DNA from: Pseudomonadota bacterium
GTDB lineage: Bacteria > Pseudomonadota > Alphaproteobacteria > Rhodospirillales > Rhodospirillaceae
Direction of reading: 5' to 3'
NCBI GenBank assembly: GCA_023396465.1
Contig: JAEWWF010000078.1
Span: 1 to 14,535, forward strand
Length of the DNA: 14,535 bases
The notes beneath the pieces are model-generated. The model was not told the DNA's origin. It worked only from the letters and a program-made list of their open reading frames with translations, and searched no databases. Each line of letters opens with the position of its first letter. The stretch's first letter is position 1. Of this stretch, positions 1 through 6,682 are shown in pieces. A program made the translations under genes and the position numbers.

Positions 1-1730
1 TCGGTGGCGTACTGCTGGCCGGCTTCCCAGCGGGCGAAGGTGTCGGGGTCGTGGGCCATCAGCAGCGCCCGGTCGGCGGCGCTGTGGGTGGTCTTCAGGC
101 GGATCGGGGCGGTGAAGCCGCGGTTGAGCGACGGCACCGGCTTTTCCGTCAGGCCGACGAAGCGGAAGGTATGCTCCGCCTCGCGCAGTTCCAGCACCCG
201 GCTGTCGGCATAGGCGACCTCGCCCTCCAGGCGTACCGGCAGGCTGGCGCCGTCGCGGCCGAGCAGCCCGACCTCGAAGGGCATGTGCAGCGGCTGCTTG
301 TCCGGCTGGCCGGGGGTGGGGTCGGTGTGCTGGCGGATGGTCAGGCTGTACACACCATCGGCGAAGTCGTCGCTGACCTCCACCCGCGGCGTGCCGGCCT
401 GGGCGTACCAGCGTTTGAACTGCAACAGGTCAGTGCCGTTGGCGTCCTGCATGGCGGCGACGAAATCATCGCAGGTGGCGGCGGTGCCGTCGTGGCGGGC
501 GACGTAGAGGTCGATGCCCTTGCGGTAGCCGTCCGCCCCCAGCAGCCGGTGCATCATGCGGATGACCTCGGCGCCCTTGTCGTAGACGGTGGCGGTGTAG
601 AAGTTGTTGATCTCGATGTAGCTGTCCGGCCGCACCGGATGGGCGAGCGGTCCGCCGTCCTCGGGGAACTGGCGGGCCCGCAGGGTGCGCACCTGGTTGA
701 TGCGCTCCACCGGCGCCGAGCGCATGTCGGCCGAGAACTGCTGGTCGCGGAAGACGGTCAGGCCCTCTTTCAGCGACAGCTGGAACCAGTCGCGGCAGGT
801 GATGCGGTTGCCGGTCCAGTTGTGGAAGTATTCGTGGGCGACCACGGCCTCGATGTACTCGTATTCGGCATCGGTGGCGGTGTCGGGGTCGGCGAGGATG
901 GCCTTGGCGTTGAAGATGTTTAGGCTCTTGTTCTCCATGGCGCCCATGTTGAAGGCCGACACGGCCACCACGTTGAACAGGTCGAGGTCGTATTCCAGGC
1001 CGTAGACCTCTTCGTCCCAGGTCATGGCCTTCTTCAGGCTCTGCATGGCGAAGGCGCAGCGCGGGCCGTTGCCGTGCTCCACCCAGATGTTCAGCTCGAT
1101 GTCGCGGCCGGAGCGGGTGCGGAAGGTGTCGTGCACCCGCTCCAGGTCGCCGGCCACCAGGGCGAACAGGTAGGACGGCTTGTTGAACGGGTCTTCCCAC
1201 ACGGCGTAATGGCGGCCGTCCTTCAGCGTGCCCTGGTCGACGCGGTTGCCGTTGGACAGCAGCACCGGATAGGCCGCCTTGTCGGCCCGCAGGGTGACCG
1301 TGTAGCGGGTCATGACGTCGGGGCGGTCGGGGAAGTAGGTGATGCGGCGGAAGCCCTCCGCCTCGCACTGGGTGCAGAACATGCCGTCGGAGACGTAGAG
1401 ACCTTCTAGCTTGGTGTTCTCTGCCGGGGCGATTTCCGTCACCACCTTCAGGGTGAAACGGTCGGGCACGTCGCGCACCGTCAGGCTGCCGCCGTCGGTG
1501 CTGAAGCGCTCGGCCGGCAGCTCCGTGCCGTCCAGGCTGACGGACACCAGCGCCAGGTCGTCGCCGTCCAGCACCAGGTCGTCGGCATGGCCGCTGCGGG
1601 TCAGGGCCAGGGTGCTGTGGACGCGGGTCTTCGCGGGATCGAGATCGAAGACGAGGTCGAGCGAGTCGACGCGGAAGGGATAGGGCGCATACTCGCTGAG
1701 GCGGATGACGCGGCGCTCGTCTGTCTTCAC
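1..1730 (-). CDS. pepN: Aminopeptidase N (M1 zinc metallopeptidase), N-terminal part; cut by the window edge
   Basis: This gene encodes a cytoplasmic aminopeptidase that removes N-terminal residues from peptides. About 576 codons are present, whereas full-length bacterial PepN has about 870-880, so the C-terminal helical domains lie outside the window. The exopeptidase motif GAMEN falls at residues 263-267. The zinc motif HEYFH falls at 299-303, and the third zinc ligand is probably the Glu at about 322 in SLKEGLTVF. These positions are within two residues of E. coli PepN. The likely start is GTG at 1730, preceded by GGAGA about seven bases upstream; the protein begins MKTDERRVIRLSEYAPYPFR. 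No internal stop or frame change was seen by eye. The gene is divergent from the Nudix gene, with 146 bp between starts. The family assignment is near certain. Confidence 0.96.
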   Translation of the reverse strand, partial: MKTDERRVIRLSEYAPYPFRVDSLDLVFDLDPAKTRVHSTLALTRSGHADDLVLDGDDLALVSVSLDGTELPAERFSTDGGSLTVRDVPDRFTLKVVTEIAPAENTKLEGLYVSDGMFCTQCEAEGFRRITYFPDRPDVMTRYTVTLRADKAAYPVLLSNGNRVDQGTLKDGRHYAVWEDPFNKPSYLFALVAGDLERVHDTFRTRSGRDIELNIWVEHGNGPRCAFAMQSLKKAMTWDEEVYGLEYDLDLFNVVAVSAFNMGAMENKSLNIFNAKAILADPDTATDAEYEYIEAVVAHEYFHNWTGNRITCRDWFQLSLKEGLTVFRDQQFSADMRSAPVERINQVRTLRARQFPEDGGPLAHPVRPDSYIEINNFYTATVYDKGAEVIRMMHRLLGADGYRKGIDLYVARHDGTAATCDDFVAAMQDANGTDLLQFKRWYAQAGTPRVEVSDDFADGVYSLTIRQHTDPTPGQPDKQPLHMPFEVGLLGRDGASLPVRLEGEVAYADSRVLELREAEHTFRFVGLTEKPVPSLNRGFTAPIRLKTTHSAADRALLMAHDPDTFARWEAGQQYAT

Positions 1731-1801
1731 GAAGATTCTCCGGGACTGCTGGCGTATCGGCCCCTTCATGTGGGGAGGACGGGGCATCGGCCGAAAGGGC
1801 G

Positions 1802-1827
1802 CAACGGCATTTTCCCTTGTGCCGTTG
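1802..1827. promoter_or_regulatory. Perfect 8-bp inverted repeat between pepN and the Nudix gene
   Basis: The arms CAACGGCA (1802-1809) and TGCCGTTG (1820-1827) are perfectly complementary around a 10-nt centre. The site lies in the 146-bp divergent spacer, about 50 bp upstream of the Nudix start and about 70 bp upstream of the pepN start. Its placement suits an operator, or an RNA hairpin in the Nudix leader. It has no downstream T-run, so a terminator is unlikely. No regulator can be named. Confidence 0.35.
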
Positions 1828-1876
1828 GCTGCGGCGGGGAAGCATGCCCCGAAGCCCGCACGGAAGGAAAGAGCCG

Positions 1877-2467
1877 TTGTCAGACCGCCCCCGCAACCCG
1901 TGGACCACCCTCAGCCGCCGGCAGATCTACGACAACCCCTGGCTGACGCTGGAGGAACACGACGTCCGCACCCCCGGCGGCAGCCGCGGCATCTACGGCG
2001 TGGTGCGGCCGAAGGGGCTGGCCATCGGTGTGGTACCGGTGGATGCCGAGGGCTTCACCTGGCTGGTGGGCCAGTGGCGCTATCCGCTGGACGCCTATTC
2101 GTGGGAAATCCCCGAGGGCGGCGGCCGCAAGGACGTGCCGCCGCTGGAGGAAGCCCGCCGCGAGCTGGCGGAGGAAACCGGCCTGCGCGCCGGCCGGTGG
2201 CACGAGCTGCTGCGCCTGCACCTTTCCAACTCGCTGTCCGACGAGGCGGCGGTGATCTACCTGTGCTGGGACCTGACCGCCGGCGAGGCGGCGCCCGAGG
2301 ACACCGAAGACCTCGCCCTGCGCCGGGTGCCGCTGGCCGAGGCTTTCCGCATGGCCCGCGACGGCGAGATCACCGACGCCATGGCGGTGGCGGCGCTGCT
2401 CAGGCTGGAGGGGATGGCGCTGCGGGGGGAATGGCCGGAGGGATGTCCGCCGCCGGCCGGGCGTTGA
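1877..2467 (+). CDS. Nudix hydrolase, ADP-ribose pyrophosphatase-like
   Basis: This is a small cytoplasmic hydrolase (196 aa) of the Nudix superfamily. It resembles members that cleave nucleoside-diphosphate sugars such as ADP-ribose. The core Nudix box is at residues 81-103 and ends REL-AEE-TGL (R95, E96, E99, E100, G102), so the metal-binding glutamates are present. The usual Glu six residues after the first Gly is Val87 here. An NPW motif near the N terminus and the segment SWEIPEGG precede the box. I chose TTG at 1877 because AAGGAAAG sits just upstream and the protein then begins MSDRPRNPWTTL. The alternative is ATG at 1844, which has a GGGGA only three bases away and would add 11 residues. 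The 3' end overlaps the convergent MATE gene by 68 bp. The exact substrate is not resolved. Confidence 0.88.
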   Translation: MSDRPRNPWTTLSRRQIYDNPWLTLEEHDVRTPGGSRGIYGVVRPKGLAIGVVPVDAEGFTWLVGQWRYPLDAYSWEIPEGGGRKDVPPLEEARRELAEETGLRAGRWHELLRLHLSNSLSDEAAVIYLCWDLTAGEAAPEDTEDLALRRVPLAEAFRMARDGEITDAMAVAALLRLEGMALRGEWPEGCPPPAGR

Positions 2468-3788
2468 CCGCCACCCGCCGCGCCAGCGCCGGATAAAGCA
2501 GGCCGAGGCTCACCCCGCGCAGGGCCATGAAGGCGGTGAAGGCGGCCCACAGGCCATGGTTGCCCCACAGCGGCAGCAGCAGCCAGCTGAGGCCGAGGAA
2601 GGCGCCCAGGCACAGCACCATCATGGTGCTGAGGGGCCGGCTCTCGGTGGCGCCAAGGAAGATGCCGTCGAACTGGAACCCCCACACCGCCACCAGCGGC
2701 AGCACGATGGCCCAGGGCAGCGCCTCGCCGGCCGCCGCCCGCACCTCCGGCAGGCCGGTGAGCAGGTGGATGAGCGGCGTTCCCGCCACCAGGAAGAGAG
2801 CCGAGATCGCCGCCGCCATGGCCACGGCAAGGCCGGTGGAGGCCCGCACCGCCTCGCCCAGCGCCCGCCGGTCGCCGGCCCCCACGGCGCCGCCGACCAG
2901 GGTTTCCGCCGCATGGGCGAAGCCGTCGAGGGCGTAGGAAGCGATGGTCAGGAAGGTCAGCAGCACCGCATTGGCGGCCAGGGTGACGTCGCCGCTCTGG
3001 GCGCCCTGAGCGGTGAACCAGGCGAAGGCGGAAATCAGGCACAGGGTGCGGATGAAGATGTCGCCGTTCACCCCCACCAGCCGCCGCAGCCGGCGCGGGT
3101 CGAGCAGGCGGTCGCGGCTCCAGCGGCCGGGCAGGGCGCGCAGGCTGGAGCGCATCAGCTGGAAGCCGACCGCCATGCCGGCATACTCGGCGATGACGGT
3201 GGCGAGCGCCACGCCGTCCACGTCCATGCCGAGGCCGAACACGAACAGCAGGTTCAGGCAGATGTTGAGGACATTGGCGACAACCTGCTGCGCCAGCACG
3301 GCTTTCGCCCGGCCGAGCCCCATCAGCCAGCCGATCTGCGCGAACTGCACCAGCGCCGCCGGCGCCGACCAGATGCGGATGGTGAAGTACTCCGCCGCCA
3401 GCGCCTCCACCTCGTCGCTGCCGTCCAGCAGGGCGAAGGCGACGGCCTGGATCGGCACCTGCGCCGCCCACAGCAGCACCGCCACGGTGACGCCGATGAG
3501 GAAGGCCCGGCCGAACACCGCCCGCGCCTCCGCCCCGTCGCCGGCGCCCATGGCCTGCGCCGTCGGGCCGGTGGTGCCCATGCGCAGGAATCCGAAGCCC
3601 CAGTAGAGGTAGCTGAACAGCAGCGACCCGATGGCGACCGCCCCCAGGTAGGCCGGACTGTCCAGATGCCCCATCACCGCCGTATCCACCATGCCGAGCA
3701 GCGGCACCGACAGATTGGCGAGGATGACGGGCACGGCGAGGGCCCAGACGCGGCTGCGCGCGGGGGTGGCGGCGGCGGGCATGGTCAC
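2400..3788 (-). CDS. MATE-family (DinF/NorM-like) multidrug efflux transporter
   Basis: This is an inner-membrane cation-coupled exporter of about 462 aa, the usual MATE length, with roughly twelve hydrophobic segments in two similar halves. The first helix region carries the family pattern G-M-V-D-T-A-V-M-G (residues 32-40, with Asp35 the likely cation-coupling residue). A GTTGPTAQAMGAGD loop follows at 71-84. The sequence looks closest to the DinF branch. The C-terminal 20 or so residues are proline/alanine-rich and lie antisense to the end of the Nudix gene. The GTG start at 3788 overlaps the stop of the DUF1489 gene by four bases, which suggests translational coupling. An ATG two codons later (3782) is an alternative start. 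The gene is last in the pfp-DUF1489-MATE operon. The substrate is unknown. Confidence 0.92.
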   Translation of the reverse strand: MTMPAAATPARSRVWALAVPVILANLSVPLLGMVDTAVMGHLDSPAYLGAVAIGSLLFSYLYWGFGFLRMGTTGPTAQAMGAGDGAEARAVFGRAFLIGVTVAVLLWAAQVPIQAVAFALLDGSDEVEALAAEYFTIRIWSAPAALVQFAQIGWLMGLGRAKAVLAQQVVANVLNICLNLLFVFGLGMDVDGVALATVIAEYAGMAVGFQLMRSSLRALPGRWSRDRLLDPRRLRRLVGVNGDIFIRTLCLISAFAWFTAQGAQSGDVTLAANAVLLTFLTIASYALDGFAHAAETLVGGAVGAGDRRALGEAVRASTGLAVAMAAAISALFLVAGTPLIHLLTGLPEVRAAAGEALPWAIVLPLVAVWGFQFDGIFLGATESRPLSTMMVLCLGAFLGLSWLLLPLWGNHGLWAAFTAFMALRGVSLGLLYPALARRVAVNARPAADIPPAIPPAAPSPPA

Positions 3789-4210
3789 AGCAACCCCAGC
3801 TTCCGCAGCTCCGCCGCCATTTCCGGCGGCGGCGGGGCTTCACCGGCGGTGCCTTGAGGGAGGTCCGGCGGGGCGTCGTCGGCCTTGAGGTAGCGCCAGC
3901 CCTGGAACGGGCGGTGGGGGCGCGACTGTACCTCCACCAGCCCCTGGTCCAGTTCGATGGCGCAGAAGCCGCGCCCGGTCTCGTCGGCGCCTTCGTGCAG
4001 GGCGAGGATGGGCTGGCGCACCCGCACGATGCCCTTGATGACCCAGTAGAGCGAGCCGCCGGCCAGAAGCTCGTCGGCCCGCTTCGGGGTCATGCGGGTG
4101 ACATGGACGATGCGGCCCTGCGTCGCCAGCCGCCCGGCCTGCCACTGGCGCAGGTCATCCGGGCTGTCGCAGCCGACGCAGAGCTTGATGAGGTGAAGGG
4201 AGCCCGCCAT
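3785..4210 (-). CDS. DUF1489 family protein (function unknown)
   Basis: This is a 141-aa soluble protein without signal peptide or membrane segment. It begins MAGSLHLIKLCVGCDSPDDL and contains the stretch SLYWVIKGIVRVRQPIL, both typical of the DUF1489 family as I recall it. That family is largely restricted to alphaproteobacteria and has no established function. The C terminus holds a proline-rich linker followed by a short helix (EMAAELRKLGLL). The ATG start shares one base with the TGA stop of the upstream phosphofructokinase gene. Its own TGA overlaps the GTG of the MATE gene by four bases. It is therefore the middle gene of a tightly coupled operon. This arrangement does not by itself reveal a function, and I do not assign one. 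Confidence 0.85.
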   Translation of the reverse strand: MAGSLHLIKLCVGCDSPDDLRQWQAGRLATQGRIVHVTRMTPKRADELLAGGSLYWVIKGIVRVRQPILALHEGADETGRGFCAIELDQGLVEVQSRPHRPFQGWRYLKADDAPPDLPQGTAGEAPPPPEMAAELRKLGLL

Positions 4211-5421
4211 CAGCCCTTCTTCAGGATCTTCGGCACGGTGTTGCCGCGCAGGCGGAAGGCATCGGGCATGCCGCGGCCGAGCAGCGGGCGCAGGTACAGG
4301 CGGAAGGCATCGGTGACGTCGGTGCCGTTGTCGGCGATGAACTCGTCGGGCATCACCTTGGTCTTGCCGGCGATGTCCTCCAGCGGCGTCAGGTGATAGT
4401 CGACCGAATACCAGCCGGTGCGGTGGATGGTGACGGAGCCGTCGCGGTCGCCGAACATGGCGTACTGCACCGCCTTCTCGCCCACCTCGCGGGCCTCGCG
4501 CTGGTCGACGTCGGAGACGCAGCCGACGAAGCTGCGCTGGATGTAGCCGAAGGTGTCGCCGCGCACGCGCTTGATGCCCAGCTTGCGCTTGATGATCTCG
4601 GTCAGCAGGTCGGCCAGGGCGCCACCGCCCAGCTGCACGTTGCCGTGGGCGTCGCGCTCGATCTCCTTGGCGAGCTTGGTGGCGATGGGCACGCCGTCCT
4701 TGTCGGCGATACCTTCCGACACGGCGATGACGCAGCGGCCGTACCGCTCGAACGTGGCCTTCACGTCGGCCAGGAAGCGGTCTTCGTCGAAGGCGCGCTC
4801 GGGGATGTAGATGAGGTGCGGGCCGTCGTCGGGGAACTTCTTACCCAGGGCGGCGGCGGCGGTGAGGAAGCCGGCGTGGCGGCCCATGACGACGCCGATG
4901 TAGACGCCGGGCAGGGCGGCGTTGTCCAGGTTCGCGCCCATGAAGGCCTGCGCCACATAGCGCGCCGCCGAGGGGTAGCCGGGGCAGTGGTCGGTGATGA
5001 CCAGATCGTTGTCGATGGTCTTCGGAATGTGGATGCAGCGCAGGGCGTAATCGGCCTTGCGGGCTTCCTCGGCGACGATGCGTACGGTGTCGGAGCTGTC
5101 GTTGCCGCCGATGTAGAAGAAGTTGTCGATGCCGTGCGCCTGGAGCACGGTGAAAATCTCGCGGCAATAGGCGGCGTCGGGCTTGTCGCGGGTGGAGCCG
5201 AGGCCGGAGGACGGCGTCTCGCCCACCAGTTCCAGGTTGTGGGTGGTTTCCTGGGTGAGGTCGAGGAAGTCCTCGTCGACGATGCCGCGTACCCCGTGCA
5301 GGGCGCCGTAAACCTTCTCGACGCTGCGGAACTTGCGGCTTTCCAGCACCGCGCCGACCAGCGACTGATTGATGACGGCGGTGGGGCCGCCTCCCTGCGC
5401 GACGAGAACCTTGCCAGTCAC
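4210..5421 (-). CDS. pfp: Diphosphate (PPi)-dependent 6-phosphofructokinase
   Basis: This 403-aa cytoplasmic enzyme of the phosphofructokinase superfamily interconverts fructose 6-phosphate and fructose 1,6-bisphosphate. Visible motifs are GGGPTAVIN (residues 10-18), GGNDS (105-109), PKTIDND (133-139) and MGRHAG (179-184). ATP-using enzymes such as E. coli PfkA have GGDGS and PGTIDND. The Asp in place of the Gly of GGDG, together with Lys in PKTIDND, marks the pyrophosphate-using type, in which the reaction is reversible. The Asn at the third position of GGND, where many relatives have Asp or Glu, is notable. The start is GTG at 5421 with AGGAG seven bases upstream. It is the first gene of the operon with DUF1489 and the MATE exporter, so its promoter should lie in 5422-5600. 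Confidence 0.94.
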   Translation of the reverse strand: MTGKVLVAQGGGPTAVINQSLVGAVLESRKFRSVEKVYGALHGVRGIVDEDFLDLTQETTHNLELVGETPSSGLGSTRDKPDAAYCREIFTVLQAHGIDNFFYIGGNDSSDTVRIVAEEARKADYALRCIHIPKTIDNDLVITDHCPGYPSAARYVAQAFMGANLDNAALPGVYIGVVMGRHAGFLTAAAALGKKFPDDGPHLIYIPERAFDEDRFLADVKATFERYGRCVIAVSEGIADKDGVPIATKLAKEIERDAHGNVQLGGGALADLLTEIIKRKLGIKRVRGDTFGYIQRSFVGCVSDVDQREAREVGEKAVQYAMFGDRDGSVTIHRTGWYSVDYHLTPLEDIAGKTKVMPDEFIADNGTDVTDAFRLYLRPLLGRGMPDAFRLRGNTVPKILKKG

Positions 5422-5607
5422 GGGACGCTCCTGCGGTTGGGCCGTGGTGCTGCCGGTGCGGCGTGCCCGTCGGCCGATGGTTCAAGCCGTCTGTGAAGCG
5501 CAGCCGGAGGAACAAGTCAAGGGAATGACGGCACAGGGCAGCCTTTCCAACTGACCGAGTCGGTGAAGCTGGAGGAGCGAGACCGCGCCATGAGCGGAGT
5601 CGGATAT

Positions 5608-5628
5608 GGATGAATCATGAATTCATCC
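5608..5628. promoter_or_regulatory. Perfect 8-bp inverted repeat, operator-like
   Basis: The left arm GGATGAAT (5608-5615) and right arm ATTCATCC (5621-5628) match perfectly around a 5-nt centre. The element also holds two copies of ATGAAT, one of them inside the 10-bp palindrome ATGAATTCAT. It lies about 190 bp upstream of pfp and 205 bp upstream of the 5834 gene. The short AT-rich arms and spacing look more like a dimeric repressor site than a terminator. The regulator is unknown. Confidence 0.4.
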
Positions 5629-5704
5629 GGGTCATATGCCTTCTGTCCATGGGCATGAAAAATTCAGGGATTCTCGGGAGTTGTTTGAGCTTTGTAATGA
5701 ACGG

Positions 5705-5726
5705 GCAACGGGACGGACACCGTTGC
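5705..5726. promoter_or_regulatory. Second inverted repeat (7-bp arms) in the same spacer
   Basis: GCAACGG (5705-5711) and CCGTTGC (5720-5726) are perfectly complementary around an 8-nt centre. It lies about 107 bp upstream of the orphan membrane gene. It may be an operator or a hairpin in that gene's leader. It shares no obvious sequence with the dyad at 5608. Confidence 0.3.
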
Positions 5727-5760
5727 GTAACCAGCCCGATATCCGGTCTAGAAATTTCAT

Positions 5761-5775
5761 TTAAGGTAAGGTTTA
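5761..5775 (+). promoter_or_regulatory. CtrA-box-like sequence, TTAA-N7-TTTA (tentative)
   Basis: TTAA at 5761-5764 is separated by GGTAAGG from TTTA at 5772-5775. The alphaproteobacterial cell-cycle regulator CtrA binds TTAA-N7-TTAA, so this matches at seven of eight specified bases. It lies about 60-70 bp upstream of the 5834 start, where a promoter would be expected, in unusually AT-rich DNA for this genome. One such match in an AT-rich patch can occur by chance. The link to the RcdA-like gene downstream is suggestive only. Confidence 0.2.
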
Positions 5776-5833
5776 TCGCACCTCATGGTGGTCACAGCTC
5801 CGAACCTGAACCTCACGCAAACGGGAGGATTTC

Positions 5834-6190
5834 ATGGCGCTGTCCAAGCTTGGCACCGGCCCCAGGATACGGCTTTCGATCGGGCTGCTCGCCGGCGGAT
5901 TCCTTGGATTATGCGCCGTGGCGCTGGTCGTCGGGGCAACGCTCATGGAGGGCCGCCGCCATGGGGCCCTTGAGGTGAAAGCGGCGCGCGCCATTCACGC
6001 TCACCATGCCGAGCGGGTCCGCACCGGCGCCGCCGGAGCCCCCCACACCCTTGCCGGCGTCACGGATGCCGCCGGCGTAACCGGCGCCGCCGCCTCGCAG
6101 GTGCAGATGTCGGCGCCGATCCTCGCGCACCCTTCGGCCCTGTTGTGCAAGGAGCCGGATCAGTTGCCGGGCGGAGTGCGCGCCGCCTGA
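5834..6190 (+). CDS. Unrecognised small single-pass membrane protein
   Basis: This is a 118-aa protein that I do not recognise. A basic start (MALSKLGTGPRIR) is followed by a hydrophobic segment at about residues 14-38 and then a charged GRRH stretch. The rest is polar and low in complexity, with His/Ala-rich (AIHAHHAERV) and Ala/Gly/Val/Thr-rich parts, and a near repeat AGVTDAAGVTGAA around 74-86. The opening resembles the first membrane helix of chemoreceptors or sensor proteins, but no HAMP or signalling domain follows. It could be an independent small membrane protein or the remnant of a larger receptor. A strong ribosome site (GGGAGGA, six bases before ATG) supports translation. The next gene starts 49 bp downstream on the same strand, so the two may be co-transcribed. 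Confidence 0.6.
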   Translation: MALSKLGTGPRIRLSIGLLAGGFLGLCAVALVVGATLMEGRRHGALEVKAARAIHAHHAERVRTGAAGAPHTLAGVTDAAGVTGAAASQVQMSAPILAHPSALLCKEPDQLPGGVRAA

Positions 6191-6238
6191 TCCTTTGCCT
6201 GTCTTTCGGCCCAACGGTCATTCAACGGGAGACCCGCC

Positions 6239-6682
6239 ATGACCAGGACCATGCTCGAAAACCTGTATCACGATGCCCTCGCCCTCATGGAGCGCATGCG
6301 CGACTATGTGCGCCGCGACGCCCGTCAGGACCGCCTCGCACTGCCATGGAGCCAGCGGGTGGTGATGTTGCAGACCAATCGCATCATCACCGTGCGGCTC
6401 TGCCATGCGTTACAGCTCATCCAGGCTCATCAAGCCCGACTGCTGGGTGATCAAGAGGTCTTACAGGCCACGCCGCCGCGCATCCTGCTCGGGCCGGTGC
6501 CGGTGGACACCTACCGCGACGTTCTGCCGGCGCAGTTGCTCCAACTGGCGGATGATGCCAATCACCTCTTTGAGCGGCTGCACGCCGTGCATATGGCCAT
6601 CGTTCCCGAGGACCAGATCCGTTTCGAGATGATCGATGGTGATCGGGAGGCGGACACGGGCGAGTGCCTTGCCTATGCCTGA
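6239..6682 (+). CDS. RcdA-like protein (DUF1465 family), putative
   Basis: This is a 147-aa, mostly helical, soluble protein starting at ATG 6239 with GGGAG eight bases upstream. Three features recall the DUF1465/RcdA family. The first is an opening helix NLYHDALALMERMRDYV (residues 8-24). The second is a central helix with QTNRIITVRLCHALQLI (45-61), which parallels the family's T-x-R-x-T-x-R-L segment. The third is a final helix with L-x-x-L-x-x-x-A-x-x-L-x-x-R-L (about 100-115). In Caulobacter, RcdA is an adaptor that helps ClpXP degrade the cell-cycle regulator CtrA. The match is from memory of family patterns and is diffuse, so only family resemblance is claimed. Codon use is less G/C-biased than in the flanking operons. 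It may be a divergent or second copy. Confidence 0.55.
   Translation: MTRTMLENLYHDALALMERMRDYVRRDARQDRLALPWSQRVVMLQTNRIITVRLCHALQLIQAHQARLLGDQEVLQATPPRILLGPVPVDTYRDVLPAQLLQLADDANHLFERLHAVHMAIVPEDQIRFEMIDGDREADTGECLAYA

Larger units (their letters stand above)
5422..5833. other. 412-bp gene-free regulatory region between pfp and the orphan membrane gene
   Basis: No credible gene occupies this stretch. It must hold the pfp promoter (reading left) and probably the promoter of the 5834 gene (reading right). From about 5605 to 5800 it is clearly richer in A/T than its surroundings. It contains two perfect inverted repeats (5608-5628 and 5705-5726), a small dyad ACCGA-G-TCGGT at 5554-5564, and a CtrA-box-like sequence at 5761. 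I could not identify a convincing -35/-10 pair. A seven-codon ATG reading frame at 5590-5613 has GGAGGAG 13 bases upstream, which is too far for a normal ribosome site. Confidence 0.6.

Noticed and set aside
51..923. 290-aa plus-strand frame antisense to pepN
   Set aside because: Shadow of pepN's G/C-rich third positions; no motifs, and the opposite frame has GAMEN and HEYFH.
466..1908. 480-aa minus-strand frame over pepN
   Set aside because: It is Arg/Pro/His-rich with no domain pattern, and it lies in another frame of the same strand as the clear PepN coding sequence.
2556..3857. 433-aa plus-strand frame antisense to the MATE gene
   Set aside because: His/Gln/Gly/Arg-rich composition typical of antisense frames; the MATE protein is convincing on the other strand.
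4393..5496. 367-aa plus-strand frame antisense to pfp
   Set aside because: Composition is almost only Val, Ala, Gly and Asp; it is a mirror of the phosphofructokinase gene.
5590..5613. Seven-codon leader peptide frame (MSGVGYG)
   Set aside because: The GGAGGAG lies 13 bases from the ATG, too far, and there is no attenuator-like hairpin series or run of one regulatory codon.
5610..5978. 122-aa frame starting inside the AT-rich spacer
   Set aside because: No ribosome site, overlaps the better-supported 5834 gene in another frame, and its tail has shadow-like composition.
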